Positions 41,978-54,600 of a DNA stretch of 64,000 nucleotides are shown one piece after another (positions within the stretch are counted from its first letter, which is position 1; each line of letters begins with the position of its first letter). The DNA lies in the NCBI GenBank assembly GCA_001600615.1, contig BCKK01000003.1, positions 756,500 to 820,499 of the forward strand, in the 5' to 3' direction. The notes beneath the pieces were generated by a model. The model was not told the DNA's origin, searched no databases, and saw nothing but the letters and a program-made list of their open reading frames with translations. The DNA is from Dioszegia crocea. Its lineage: Eukaryota; Basidiomycota; Tremellomycetes; Tremellales; Bulleribasidiaceae. Made by a program: the position numbers and the translations under genes.

Positions 41978-44900
41978 CTAGTATCCGGACGGTCTGGCCT
42001 GGCTTGTGTCATATGCCCTGATCAGTCTCGCTTGTTCCTGATTATTGGTCTCGGTCTGACTGAAGGCGAAGCCTCTCTGTCGGCGCATACGCTGCGTAGC
42101 GCGAACCTTTTTGATAGCTTTTTGAAATCTAGGGTCAGTTGGATAGTGATTGTAACTCACTGTTCCTGCCTGGGTCGGTAATCGGACAGATTAAACTTTT
42201 GAATCTCCTGCACGATGTGGTAGTCGCTTGGCCGGTATGTTCGAACATAGTATTTCCAAACGTAGTCTCGCAGAAGGCAGATTACAGGGAAGAGGAAGAC
42301 GCAAAAGTAGAAGATGGCATCTCCCCATAACCTTGGGACAATTCCTCGGTAGGGCCTCGAGAGACGGATGAAGGGGGCGACAAAGGCGTAGAGCGGTAAG
42401 GCGAGCATCGTGAAGAGGAAAGAGCCCGGGATCGCTGCGAGTGTGTACTTGGTCCAGACGCTAAGGGGTTAGTCAGGGTCTGACGGGGTACGAACAAACA
42501 TACTCTGATATCAAAGCGGCTTTGCCGAGTACAGTGAGGAGCACAGCCAGATAAAGGGTAGTTCCCCATACCCAAAGGCCAGAGTTTTGACCGTTATCCT
42601 GGATCAGATCCATTCTAAAGGCTAGCGCGGAGAAGGCAAATAGGATCTGCGTGTCAGCAAAGTCCGCTGTAAAGACTTACGATACTGTGATAGATGGCAT
42701 TGGCGACCCAGTAGAAGAATCGAATGGGCGCGAAGAAGTGATTTTTCTGCCCCAGCTGATAGAGTTGCGGGTATCGATCGAGCATCCGCGCCGAGACGAA
42801 TTGGTCGAAAACTCCAATCACGAGTGGAGGAAGAATCGTGAAGATGACGTTGAAGAATGTCATGGTCCACCCTTCGAAGGCAATTTGACCCGAGAAGTCG
42901 TTGAACCAGGAGTACTGATATGTAAGCGATGCACCGATACGTCAAATATGGACTCACCCAGAATAAGGTCATTGCGAAAGTGATGTTCTTGTAGAACGAG
43001 TCTAGGTATCAGCGAGTTAGGGCAAATTGGCTCACAAAGAATGAGCTTGGAAAGGCGTTGATAACTCCACGATCCATGAACGAGCAATAATTTTCGCAAG
43101 AACCGGAATTGAGAAATAGCGACATCTGCAGATCGAGCAGCCTGCAGGCCCTATTTGTCAGCTGGAATTGGAAAGACTGCTTACCTCTACACCGGATATG
43201 CCTACTCCGACATGGGCAGCCTGAATCATGCTGACATCGTTCGCGCCATCACCAATGGCAAGTAGAGGCGCCTTAGTGCTGCGCTTGACGAGTTTGACAA
43301 CCAAAGCTTTCTGCAGAGGTGAAACTCGGCCTTATCGTCAGCCACGTCTGGCGTACGCGCTTGTTCCTGACTCACAACAAATGACAGCTTTGCACATGAC
43401 CGCCAGTTCCAAAAATACGTCCGAGCACTCCTTCTCTAAGGCGAAAGTCAAACTCTTGCCGTCGATAATAAGAGCCAACTCCTCAACATCACCACCCATC
43501 CGCTGATTCTTGATTGCAAACAAGCGTTTATTTAGAAGGTCGGAAGTCTCGGCCTGCGACTCCGTATTGATGAATACCAAATTCATCGACTCGGAGATCA
43601 GGCGACATGAAAGACCAATGTTAATGGCCGTTTCCTGTCGATCGCCAGTGAGAACCCAGATCTACCGTCAGCTTGGTCATACCCAGGCTCACCTTTATGC
43701 CGGCTTGTTGCAGAGTGTGAATAGCATCGGGGACGCCCTCTTGCAACTTGTCCTCGATGGCCGTTGCTCCAAGCAGCTGCAGGTTTTGCTCGATTATCTC
43801 GGCGGCTCGGTCGAGGGCATCTGCTCTCCCTGATAATTGGGATGCTGCGCCGTCGTAAATCGCCGCCCATTTCGCATACTCCTCCTCGGATATGTCCCTG
43901 TAGGCCAGACACAGTGTCCTGAGACCTTCGGTGGCGTAATCCTGCTCGTCAGCGATGTCAGTTGCGAACTCACCTCAAGATGCACCAGGGTAGGCTCGGA
44001 GAAAGATTGACTCGGTGCTAGACGTTCATAGATGACGGTGTCGGCGCCTTTAGTGAAGAGCTTGATCCTGCCATCGGGACATCGTACTACGGTTGACATT
44101 CGTTTCCTCGTCGAGTTGAACTCGCATACATTGAGGATTTCGAACTCTTGCGATTGGCCTTCGATGTCGATGAAGACTGATTTGGGTTTTCGGGTCTGAC
44201 ATTAGCACCTTCCGACGGGCTGAGCTCACGTGGAATCGATATCCTAGCATTTCGGCACCTGCAACCAAAGCCGCTTCGTCGGGACTGGAGGCTTGGTAGA
44301 TCACTTTGCCGTCTTTGATCTCCGGTATCACTGTGTGGCAGACGGACAGCAATGACAAACTGTGGTCAGGCAGAGCCCCAAAGATTTGCTCACAATTCGC
44401 GAATCACGAATCCCTCTTCATTGTCCTCCATTGACCGCTCGCGCAGAACGTCGAAAGTCTTTTGTCCCTGTTCCCTCTTGGCGTCATCCACCGTTTGTGC
44501 GTACATGGTCCCGTAGATACTGCATTCTTGAAACTCCATCTCGTTTCGGGTGAGAGTCCCAGTCTTGTCGGAAAAGATATATGCGATCTGACCAAGTTCC
44601 TCGACAAGGGACGAGGTTCGACACAGAGCGGGCGTGTCCGTTGGAGCATAGTACATGTCGAGATCAGAGTTGATGAGAGAGGCTTGCCAAAATTTGACCA
44701 CTTCAATCGTCATGATGAGCCTGTCATCAGCGTCGTCGTCTTCAGCACTTACGAAATAGGAATCAAGTTGTTGTAGAGTATGATGAATGTCAAGATATTT
44801 TCGACAAACTGCCGGGCTAGAGGTCAGCGCCCGTTATGCACAGCAACATACCGCGGTTTGGAGTGTTGGCGCCTAGGGCCAGGTACCAAGTGTTCGCATC

Positions 44901-46652
44901 ATATATCCACTGTCATCAGTTGGATCACTTCTCCAACTCACACTGCGAATACTGTTTCCGACTGTTGATACCAGTGACAGTATTATGAGTAAGACAAACA
45001 GATACAGAATCTGCATGTTGACTTGTCGTTCGACAGCCGTACGTTTGATAGGAGCATCACTAATGTCAGCGACGTCACACGCCGTACCCACGTAGCATTT
45101 CTCATCAATTTGGTCTCGTGGCCGGCATTGACCACCACTCCGTAGACCCATTCCGTATTTCGCAGCTGAGCTCCGCGCAGCAACATCTGATTTGGCCCGA
45201 CTGGAATCTTGGTCGGAGCCGCGCCGGGCATGGAGGAAGACAGATGGAAAGTTCCGTCGTAGGTGTATAGGGAGTCATTTGGAGGTTCGCTGAGCAAGTG
45301 ACCTCGGAGCATTGACGCGGCGTGAGGATTCGTCAAGGAAGCAGTAGCGGGATGGGCTTGCTTGATCTTCAAGTTCGTCTCACTGGCTGTCAGCACAAGC
45401 CGAGAATCCACTCACCCATCCAAATTGGCAGTTTCTATGTATGCCAGTCCGTCCGGTTCACTACTAGCGAGAAGAACCATATCGGCCGGAATGAATGCGT
45501 TAGCCGCGAGTCGGACAATATCTCCCACTCGTATTCTCCGCCATGGCCGCTGTTCGAATTGCTGGTTGACCAAGACCTCAGAGGGATTGTTGTTGAGTGA
45601 CCTGTCGGATGCATGGCGTTTCTGCGGCGTTAGTTTGGTTTCGGGGTTGACACTCACAAAGTCCTCTCTGATCTCCTTCACCGCACTGGCAATCAAGACA
45701 ACAGCCAGCGGCACGATGGTGGTATATCGACCCGTAGGTGACACGTTTGGTACTTGCTGTATACAGGCTAGAGGTCAACACAAGCTGAGACGCGAAGGTG
45801 ACGGACTTACCAGTGAACAAGAAGAACAGGTTCGCGGACCTGGAGAATTCGGCTGACATGTTAGCGCAGAAGACGTCTGGTTAAACTCACAGAACAGGAA
45901 CTTTGGCAAGAAGGTGATGGGTCCATAATTCCCCGTCGACACTGAGTTATTCTCAAAGCCTTTGACGCGGTTGGCTTCGGGGTCGTTCAATGCAAGCTCC
46001 CTGGGAACCCCGTCGAACTTGCTCTTCCTACGCAGCAATTTGTTGAGACCTAGAGTCCAGTCCACATCCGTGAGGTGATCTTCCTTGATTCTCGCCCATC
46101 TACTCCGGGACTGCTTCCGCGCGTAGGGACCAGACTGGGGGTTGGAGAACGAGTACGCCGAAGGTCCTTCGTCATCCTCAAAGGGATCTGCCCCGTCTCT
46201 AGTGTACGGCTTTCCGCCATAGGTCTTGTCCCCGTCATCAATATCGGTAAATCCAGCAGGCATAACTCCCGATGCAGCGAGGGGTTCGGAGGCATCTCGG
46301 CGGGTGCGGTCGCGGTACCCACTTAACGAGTTCAAGTCGGAGGTAGATGGTTGAGCAGGTAGGTATGAAGAAGACTGTGCCGGTCCGTATTCATCGTCGC
46401 TGACATTCAGCTCGGTAGGATCAAGCTTACCTACTCGTCGAAGAAAGGATCTAGAGCATAGCCATGCTTTGCGTCTCGCTGACTTGAGCTAGCTTGGCCT
46501 GTGCCATATCCCCCTAGATTCGCCTCTGGAGAAAATAGCTGAGGAGAGCTGCCTCCGTCCTCGAAAGGGTCATGGTGCTGTGAAGTCTGTGTTCTGTGTG
46601 TGTTGTGTACGAGGGCGTCGTCGAATGGGTCATCGAGGTGCTGCACAGACAT
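41978..46652 (-). CDS. DRS2: P4-ATPase phospholipid flippase, Drs2 type
   Basis: A large protein with P4 signatures: NLFFLFT near the first membrane helix, ETANLDGETNLK (the DGET variant of the TGES loop), [19 protein letters not shown] (phosphorylated Asp), [61 protein letters not shown] and [15 protein letters not shown]. About ten hydrophobic segments follow the usual 4+6 plan. The acidic cytosolic head contains repeated DPFDD/DPFED/DPFFD motifs, possible adaptor- or trafficking-protein contacts. The tail ([20 protein letters not shown]) matches the regulatory C-terminus of Drs2. It would flip phosphatidylserine at the trans-Golgi. Start taken at 46652; a Met at 46664 is also in frame. More than 15 small introns. 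Confidence 0.95.
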
Positions 46653-46943
46653 GACTAGCGACAATCATGTATGGTATGGTTCAATCTCATCACTTTTGCA
46701 TGCATACAGAGTGTTTGAGGCTAGGACGCGACCGACACACAGCTTTACGAGGGGGATCAAATACGTTCTCACCCGCGTACCGTACTGAAGACATGCATCA
46801 GAGCACTCGCATCATCGCCATCGACCGCGATTATAAAAGACCGGAAGATAGGAGTCCGGGGCAGATGACTAAGGGAGACACTGCTAACGAAGAGGAAGAA
46901 ACAAAACACCCCTCGCCAGATGATAGGAAATGCAGAAATCTAA

Positions 46944-49900
46944 TCAGGCCGCCTTTGCCTCCTCGTCGACTGCAGCCAGCGCCTTCTGTAGCTTGTCGGT
47001 TGGTGTGACTTTTGGTTCGCCGTAAACGTCAACCTTCTTGAGAAGAGCCGCGATATCGTCCTCGGACAAGGCGAGACTTCGCATGAAGAGGGCGATGGCT
47101 TTGTACGCCTGGGGGAAGTCGATCGAATCGTCGTCCAGGCTGACCATGTGCGCTTCGATACTGCATGATCAGTAAAGATATCACCTTGCAGCATCCAGAG
47201 ACTTACCCCTGCTTCAATACCTCGACAGTGGCCACATTCTCCGCCAGCGCCAATTTAAGACCCTTGGCAATGACCTCGGCATCCTTGTACTTAGACAAAC
47301 GGAACGCCTCGTCGACTAATTGCAGAGACAATAACTGCTGTCGTGACTCTGGCAACGCCTTGTAGTACTCGACGATATCTTCTGGATTCCGCGATCCTCC
47401 CATGTCCTTCTCACCCCATAATTCCTTCATGTCCGATGCGATTTTCGTCTTGGCCGCATCCTCGGACATGACCGCAGGTGCCTTCTCTGCCTCGGGCTCC
47501 TCCTCCTCGGCCTCCTCGTCTTCCTCCTCTTCGCCCTCCTCCTTCTCCTCTCCGGGCATTGGTACCGATCGAGGTTTCAGGTTGAGCTTCGGGCGCTCAG
47601 CGGCCGCCTCAGCTGCAGGTTCTGGGGCATCGTTTAATGCACTAAACATGTTGGCGGTGGAGGCTTGTCGGGAAAGGGGAGGAGTGGCGGCATTGGGCTT
47701 GCCTCGCTTGCTGAAAACGCTAGATGGTCCGGCAAACGTCGGTCCAGCTCCAGAAGTAGTGATTTTGCCCAGGTTGGACATGTCGGCGGGTCGTTGAGGT
47801 AGACGGACAGGCTGTTGGACTGACTGCCAGTCATTGCCGTCCCGCTGTCGCCCAGCTCGCGAACCCCCGCGGGACATTGACTCGCGACTGGACTGCGCAG
47901 CGTGCGCCGTCTTTTGCGCTTGCTCTTTGGCCGCTTGTTGATGGATCTCGGCGATAGTCATGACGCTGGACTGAGTCTTCTTTGACTTCCAGCCGTGCTT
48001 TTGCAAGTCCATAATATCCTGAGGTCAGCTGCGAACCCATGCACTAACTCACCATAATCATGAACTTCAATCTCGACGAGGTGCCTGGCAGCTTGACGAT
48101 GATGTCCAACCTCGCCATGACCTGGTCCATGGACTCTGGCGCTTGCGCCTCCAGCTGTCCACCGACAGTCGTCAACAGCTTGCAAGTTGATTCGATGTCC
48201 TCCTCGTCGGGGTCGGTGGTGTTGGACAGAAGAGTGACAAGACATGTGCGGATGACTTTGGTGGAAATCATCTCGAGTTTGTATAACTCTCCCACGAGCT
48301 GCACCAGACCCAGCCCTCGCCTCTTCGCCTTTTGCGCCGCATAGTATTCGTCTGACAGCATCGCAGCTTCCGCCTCTTTTCCAGACTCCTTGTCCTGTTC
48401 CGCCTTGGCAAGACGCTCTTGGTCTTCCAGACTCTTCGCCGCTGCGGCAGTCACGGCTTCCTCCCTGGCCTTCCAACCAGCCTCGAAGTCCATCTGACAC
48501 CGCCCAATGAGGTATTTTCGGAACAAGACACCACCCGACAGTGGCTTGCCATCGATGATCTCGGTCACGTCTGGGTCGAGATCGTCCAGGAGTTTACGAC
48601 ATAATCGACCGTACATCGCCGACCAATGCGCCTCATCGGTGGCCTTCTCAAACACCTGTTTGATGACCAGCTTGAGCGACATACCGTCCGTCTCATTCTT
48701 GGACCGATTCGCCCACTCGAGAATTTGCTTCGAAATCGAGTCAAACTTCTCCTGAGTAAGTTTGTTGAGAAGAGATTTGACCTTTCGCTCGACGTATGCG
48801 GGCGAACTTTCGTCATTATCGGTGGGTCGAGCTTTGACCCATGAGTTGTTGCTGACTGCCAATGGCGCGACTTCGGGTTCGTGGGCGAAAGAGGGAGGGG
48901 GAGGTCGTGGGCGTGCGTGGCCGCGCTGGCTCCTGACATGTCCACCGCGGGAACTGGAAGCACCCATGGGTGGCAGACCTTGTAGTCCGCCTTGGCCCAT
49001 GGGGCGGCCTGACGGGGTCCGGTTCCCTTTCATGACCAGCGACTGTTGATAGCGGTCGTCGCTGGTAGTCCCCCGGATATTGCTGAAGTTACCCATACCG
49101 AATGCGCCCATGCCCTGGGCAGGACGCGCCAGGCCGCCAATGCCGAGACCGGCAGCTGCGCCACGGCCAGTGGCGGGACGGGCACGACCGCCTCGACCGA
49201 ATCCGCTAGTTGTGTCGGCCTCAAGACCAATATCCTCCAACGAAGGGAGTCCTTCTGGCTTCTCCTTGCAGACTTGCATGAATTGCAGAAGGAAGCTTCT
49301 GTCATATCGGTATTTGCCAGATTCGGCATTGTCATTTAGACCAGAGATGGGGGGGTTGACCGACGAGGGGTAGGTGATGGTGGACAGGTCAGAAATAGGC
49401 TGAGCCGCGGTCAACGCGGAGAAGGGCTCCTCCGTGACCTCAGTAAGGGCGGGAGAACTGATAGCGATGGGAGTGGGTTTGGGGGGCAGCCCCGCGACGG
49501 ATGGGGAAGAAGGGGTCGACTCTGCCGTCTTTACAGCCTCAGCAGCTTTATCAGCAGCCGCCTTCTCTGCGGCGGCTTTGTCGGCGCTCTCCTGCTGAGC
49601 CCTTTCCTCCTCCTTCTTGGCAGCCGCTTCGGCTTCTGCCTGCTCCTTGTCCGCCTTTTCTTTGGCTGCCTGATCTTCTTTCGCCTACACGTTAGTATGC
49701 TCGTGGGCGGAACTTACCTTCTCGTCAGCCAAACGCTTCTCCTCCGCCTCCTTGGCCTGCCTCTCCTTGCGCTCTTTGCGCTCAATCTCCTCTTGCTCCT
49801 CTTGCGCCTTGATCTTTGCCATATTGGCCTCCTCCTTCATTCGCAGCTTCCTCTGCTCTTCTGATTCAAGCCTCACTACTACCGGGAGAGAAGCTGGCTT

Positions 49901-51131
49901 TTTAGCCGGAGTCACCGCTTCGACTGGCGGTGTCTGAGGCGTGGACGCGCCGTTCGCAACAGGCTTGGCAACCTCCTTGATGTCAACCTCGGTTCCATCG
50001 GGTCGAGCAAATTTAATCGCTTTCGACGACGTTCTAGGTGTAAACGATGCGGCGCCACTAGACATCGAAAAGGAGCCAGGGGATGGGTTAGGTACGAAGG
50101 TTGAAGCGCTCGGGGTGAACGACGGGGGTTGCATAGGGCGGGAGGGAGTGGAAGGGGCGAGCGTGGGAGTGCGGCCCTGCGGAGTATGGTGTGGGCTGGC
50201 TCCGTTGTTGTTGGGCAGGCCAGTAGGCAGAAGGGCCGGGGATTGCATAGCATGAGAGCGAGCAGCCATCATCTGAGCATTCTGGGGATGTTGCTGCGGA
50301 GCCCACTGTGGCTGTTGTTGCTGCTGCTGCATGCTGTTGTAAGGTTGCATTTGCGATTGCTGCTGTGGGTAGTATCCGGGCTGAAGTCAGTAGTTGACTT
50401 AATTTTCCACTCACGTAGAATTGAGGATTGAACTGCATATATTGTCCCGGTGGCATGCCGTATGGAGCGTTTGGACGCGACATTTGCTGATAGTTGGGCA
50501 TAGCTGGATTTATGGGGGGAGAACGGTTCGAAACGGGAGGGCGGAATGACTGCTGGTTGTAGGATGGTCCGTTCTGGACCGGGGGAAGGTTCTGACCCAT
50601 CGATTGACGACGTTCGGCCGGCTGAGTGGGCTTGCTGGTGAACATGGAGTGCATATCCAGCTGCTTCTTCGGCGCGGGGATTGGCTGAGCGTTCCCATCA
50701 TTCAAGGCACTCGACTTGCGCGTGAGCGCTTTGACAGAGTCAGGATCGGTGGAGTCGGCCTCGATCGAGCCGAAAGACTTGACTTGGTCGGCGAGATGGC
50801 CGCCAGTCATGGATGGCGCGGCGGGGGAAGAGGATAGATTGGGATTGGGAGAGTCCACCGTGCCGAAAGCAATGTTGCCTCGTTTGATGTCCATACCACC
50901 TCCAACCATGAGACTGCCCTTTCGAGAGTGACCTATGGGCACGGGAGCACTCCCATTGGACCCGTTGCCGTTCAAGTTAACGGTTACGCCATTTGCCTGA
51001 GGAGTGCCGTTGATATGGGGAGAAGAGGAGCCGGAATTAGCCTGAGAGGGAGGCCCACGGTTCCACACGTTTGCAGGAGCAGATACGGCGTTATTTGTGG
51101 GCGGGTTAGAAGTCGCAGTGGTGGAGCTCAT
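46944..51131 (-). CDS. Translation initiation factor eIF4G
   Basis: The N-terminal half is long and low-complexity (Asn, Pro, Gln, Ser), with many short segments of the type that bind poly(A)-binding protein, then a lysine/glutamate-rich helix (about 49560-49880: KAQEEQEEIERKERKERQ). The eIF4E-binding motif is seen as YRYDRSFLLQF (about 49290-49320), fitting YxxxxL-phi. The MIF4G HEAT domain follows: VKSLLNKLTQEKFDSISKQI, GRLCRKLLDDL, GLVQLVGELYKLEMIS, DIESTCKLLTTVGGQLE. The C-terminal part (RNPEDIVEYYKALPES, ALFMRSLALSEDD) looks like a short MA3-type domain. eIF4G bridges cap-bound eIF4E, eIF4A and eIF3. Introns are near 50381-50414, 49687-49718, 48026-48052 and 47162-47206. Confidence 0.93.
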
Positions 51132-51685
51132 TGAGGGGAAGGGGAGGTGAGAATGAGGGTGCTTTTGGGTTGCTGCTAGAATTAGCCTGATCTTTATGCC
51201 GCAAGTCTGGAGCTCACTTGTATTGTCAGGAGTGGCGCGGTCCTAAGCTACTTGGTAGCTAGAGCGGATGCGAAAGATCCAAACGAGATGACAATGACAG
51301 CTGCAAAGATTTTTGCCGCCGATTTTTTTGATCTTTCCCAGGGGGAGATGGGCCAGCCGTCGAAGATGGCGAGCTGGGGTCGAGGAAGGGAGGACACTGA
51401 ATGTGTCCCTGTGTGTACCGTGTGAGGGTATAAGAGATGAGCAGTAGTCTGTGTAGACCGTGTTAAGGGAAGAAGAGAGAGGGAGAGCAAGGGCAGAGGC
51501 CACCAGGGGAGTGGCGATTTCGCCCTTTGTCAACCCCGAAATTTTGATCCCGCTTTCAACCAGCGACTACTCTTCCTTTGTAGCCAATCCAGCCCTCAAA
51601 CCAGCAGCATTGTACACTATACATTACACAGTCACGCGGAAGAGCAGAGGAGATGCGCATATTGTCCGTTCGTGAAAATCCTCCC
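51132..51685 (-). promoter_or_regulatory. Promoter and 5' leader region of eIF4G
   Basis: 554 bp between the TOP2 stop and the eIF4G start, both genes on the minus strand. A candidate 5'-UTR intron with GTGAGC donor and TAGCAG acceptor (with GCTAAT branch-like site) lies at about 51173-51220. Two overlapping minus-strand open frames (51248-51490, 80 codons; 51243-51533, 96 codons) have no recognisable content and are more likely leader or chance frames than genes. Confidence 0.45.
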
Positions 51686-54600
51686 TCACTCATCGTCGCC
51701 GTCGTCCGACAGGTCGACATACTTTGCCACCTTGGTGGCCCCTCTTCCAGTCCGCGCTGTAATCGCGCGTGGAGGTGGTACAAAGTCGTCCTCGTCAGAT
51801 CTGCCATGTCAGCTGGGCTCATTACACGGCTAACTGCTAACTCACTCGTCAAAATCAGAATCTGCCTTCTTGACACCCTTCTTGACACCCTTTGCCGGCA
51901 TACTCGCTTCAGAGTCGTCAGAATCCGCGGGCGCAGGTTTGGCTTTCGCCTTGCCCTTCGCCTTTGGCTTAGACTCTTCTTCCGACGCACTACCGACTTT
52001 CTTCCCGCCCCCCGCTTTCTTTGAAACAATGTAATCATCCGAGTCGTCCGAGTCTACTTCGATAGGCTTCGAGGCTGGCTTTTTGGTCTTGGCCGACTCT
52101 TTAGGGTCGTCGCCTTTCGGCTTCCGGGCTGCCGGTTTGGCTTTGGTTTTAGTGAAAGCGTCGAGTGTACCCTGAGTGGGATCCTTCTTGACCGTTTTGG
52201 CCGGAGCGATAGTGACTACAGTCAGTGTTGTCATGTTCATTACTCACTCTCATCATCCGAAACAGCCAGAATAGTAGCTTTTGCCGGAGCTTTCGCCTTG
52301 GCGGTCTTCTTTGCTGGAGGCTTCTCTTCATCGGACGAGGCGCTTTTACTGAAGATCAGCAGGGTAGAAGCGTAAACTTACACTCTCTTGAGAGGCGACT
52401 TCACGGGCGATTTGTCAACCTTAGGCTTTGGTACAGACTTGGCCTTTGGTTTTGCCGCCTTGACGACAAAGTCATCGTCCTCTTCAGAGTCTTCGCCAGC
52501 AGCCTTCTTCTTGCGCTTGGCGGCCGCCTTGATTGCAGCTTTCGGCTTGGGCTTCCCAGTCTTGGCTGCTGTTATGTCCTCTTCAAGGAGTAGCTACACG
52601 TCAGATTTGATCAAGATCAGAAGACGTACCTCCCACTCTGCTTGAAAGTTGTCAAGATCGACATTCCAGATGTCTTGCGGTGAGAGTTTGAGTAGCTCAA
52701 TCAACTCTGCTTCTTTGACATTCCGCTCATTCAAGAGTTTTTCAACCTTTCGTCAGCTGCATTCAAACTCAGACTCACCTTCTCCGCTGTCAGACTCCAG
52801 ATCGCCATTCCCAACAAGTAGTCGTAGTCACTCGCCTGTCCCTCTTCTTCTTCCTCCACTGGTTCCGTTTCGCCCTCCTCCTTCTGCTTCTTGGTCTTTG
52901 GGAAGGGCTTGAATTTGAGATCACGCAGTTCCGCCACAATCACCGTCTTCCTCTTATTTGACACTGTGAGGTCTTTGGTGATGATCATTTGGACAAATCG
53001 AGCCTGGTTTGACAGGCGTTCGAATTGTCGGTTGAGCTCATCCGCCATGTATTGCTATCGTCAGCTCGCTCATGAGCTGACCCACCTTTCGCAGACCATA
53101 GTATTCCAGTCGCTTGTGGTAGAAGTCCGACAAGATGTCCTCGGCCGAGGCATACTTCTTGATCTTACCGTTAAGATCAAAGCACACCATATTGCCGGTA
53201 GTCATGGTGGTTGTCATTTTGAACTTCTTCTCGAGACCTTCCGCCTCGGCACTTTGCATGTCCTTATCGGACATGTGTACTTTAAAGTGCACAGTGGTGT
53301 CAGTGTGGTGTTCTTCATAATCCTGACGTCAGCTTGGCGTGATTGTGACTCACCTTGACACACGGCGGCGCTTTATCTCCTGCACCCGTGACGAACTCCT
53401 CCAACATCTCTTTGAAGTCCTGTGTCCACTTTCGGATAGGTAACTCGGTAATCTCGATAGTTGCGTCATCGAGTTTCTCCAAAATCCCACTGATCTTGAA
53501 CTTGTCCTGCTCGACTCGCTCAATCGACCCCCTAAACCCTCTGAACCATGGGTTCATCCGCTCGGGATCCTCACCCCGCATCATGCGCCGAAGATTCTCG
53601 ACAATCTCAATGGGGTTGTAGTTTGGAATTTGGGTCGACCAACCTGTTCCGATACCGTCGGCACCGTTGACCAGTACCATGGGGATGACGGGCATGAAGT
53701 ATTCGGGTTCGATGGAGGAACCATCCTCGACGAGGTAGTTGAGCAGTCCATCGTCGTTTGGGTGGAAAATCGCCCGGGTCATCCGGGGGATAGCAGTGAA
53801 GATGTAACGAGCACTAGCAGCGTCTTTACCACCCTACAATCAGCTGGATCGTGTGGTCGTACTCACGGCAAGACGGGTACCGAATTGACCATTAGGAGAA
53901 AGCAGGTTGATGTTGTTGCTTCCGACGTAGTTTTGCGCAAGACCGACAATAGTGGTGGTGAGGGAGATTTCGCCGTGGTGGTACGCCGTCTTTTCCGAAA
54001 CGTAGCCGACCAGCTGCGCAACCTTGATCTCCTTCTGCAGGTTTCGTTTGAAACAACCGTAAAGCACTTTACGCTGGCCGGGTTTGAGACCGTCCGCCAC
54101 CGAAGGGATTGATCGGATGTTATCGGCCATGGAGAAGAGGATGAGCTCCTTGTTGACAAAATCGGAGATGGGAATCACATCGACATTGTGATCGAGGAAG
54201 GTTCCAGGCTTGTACTGCCTCAACCACTCCTTTCGGTCGTCCGCCTTTTTCTTGTTGAACGCCATGTCGATGAGCAGGCGGTCGTCTGGTGTCATGGCGT
54301 CGAAAGCTAATCGATGCTTGCCCAAGTCGTTGAAGTACTTTTTGGCATCGGCAGATGTGCTTGTCCCGAGACCCTGATGTCAGCTGGGCGATATAGGTAC
54401 CCACCTTGTAGTACTTTGACTCCCATCCTCGGCCTTCGTTGTTCTCCTCCTTCCATTCTTCATATTGGGGGATAGTGTAGAAAGTCTTTTCCTGTTTGCC
54501 CTTCCACACCTTGACGATAGGGGTGATGAATTCGACGAGGAAATCAGGTAGACGCAAAAGAGATGGGTGGAAGTGATCAAAGAAGTTGATGAGCAGACCC

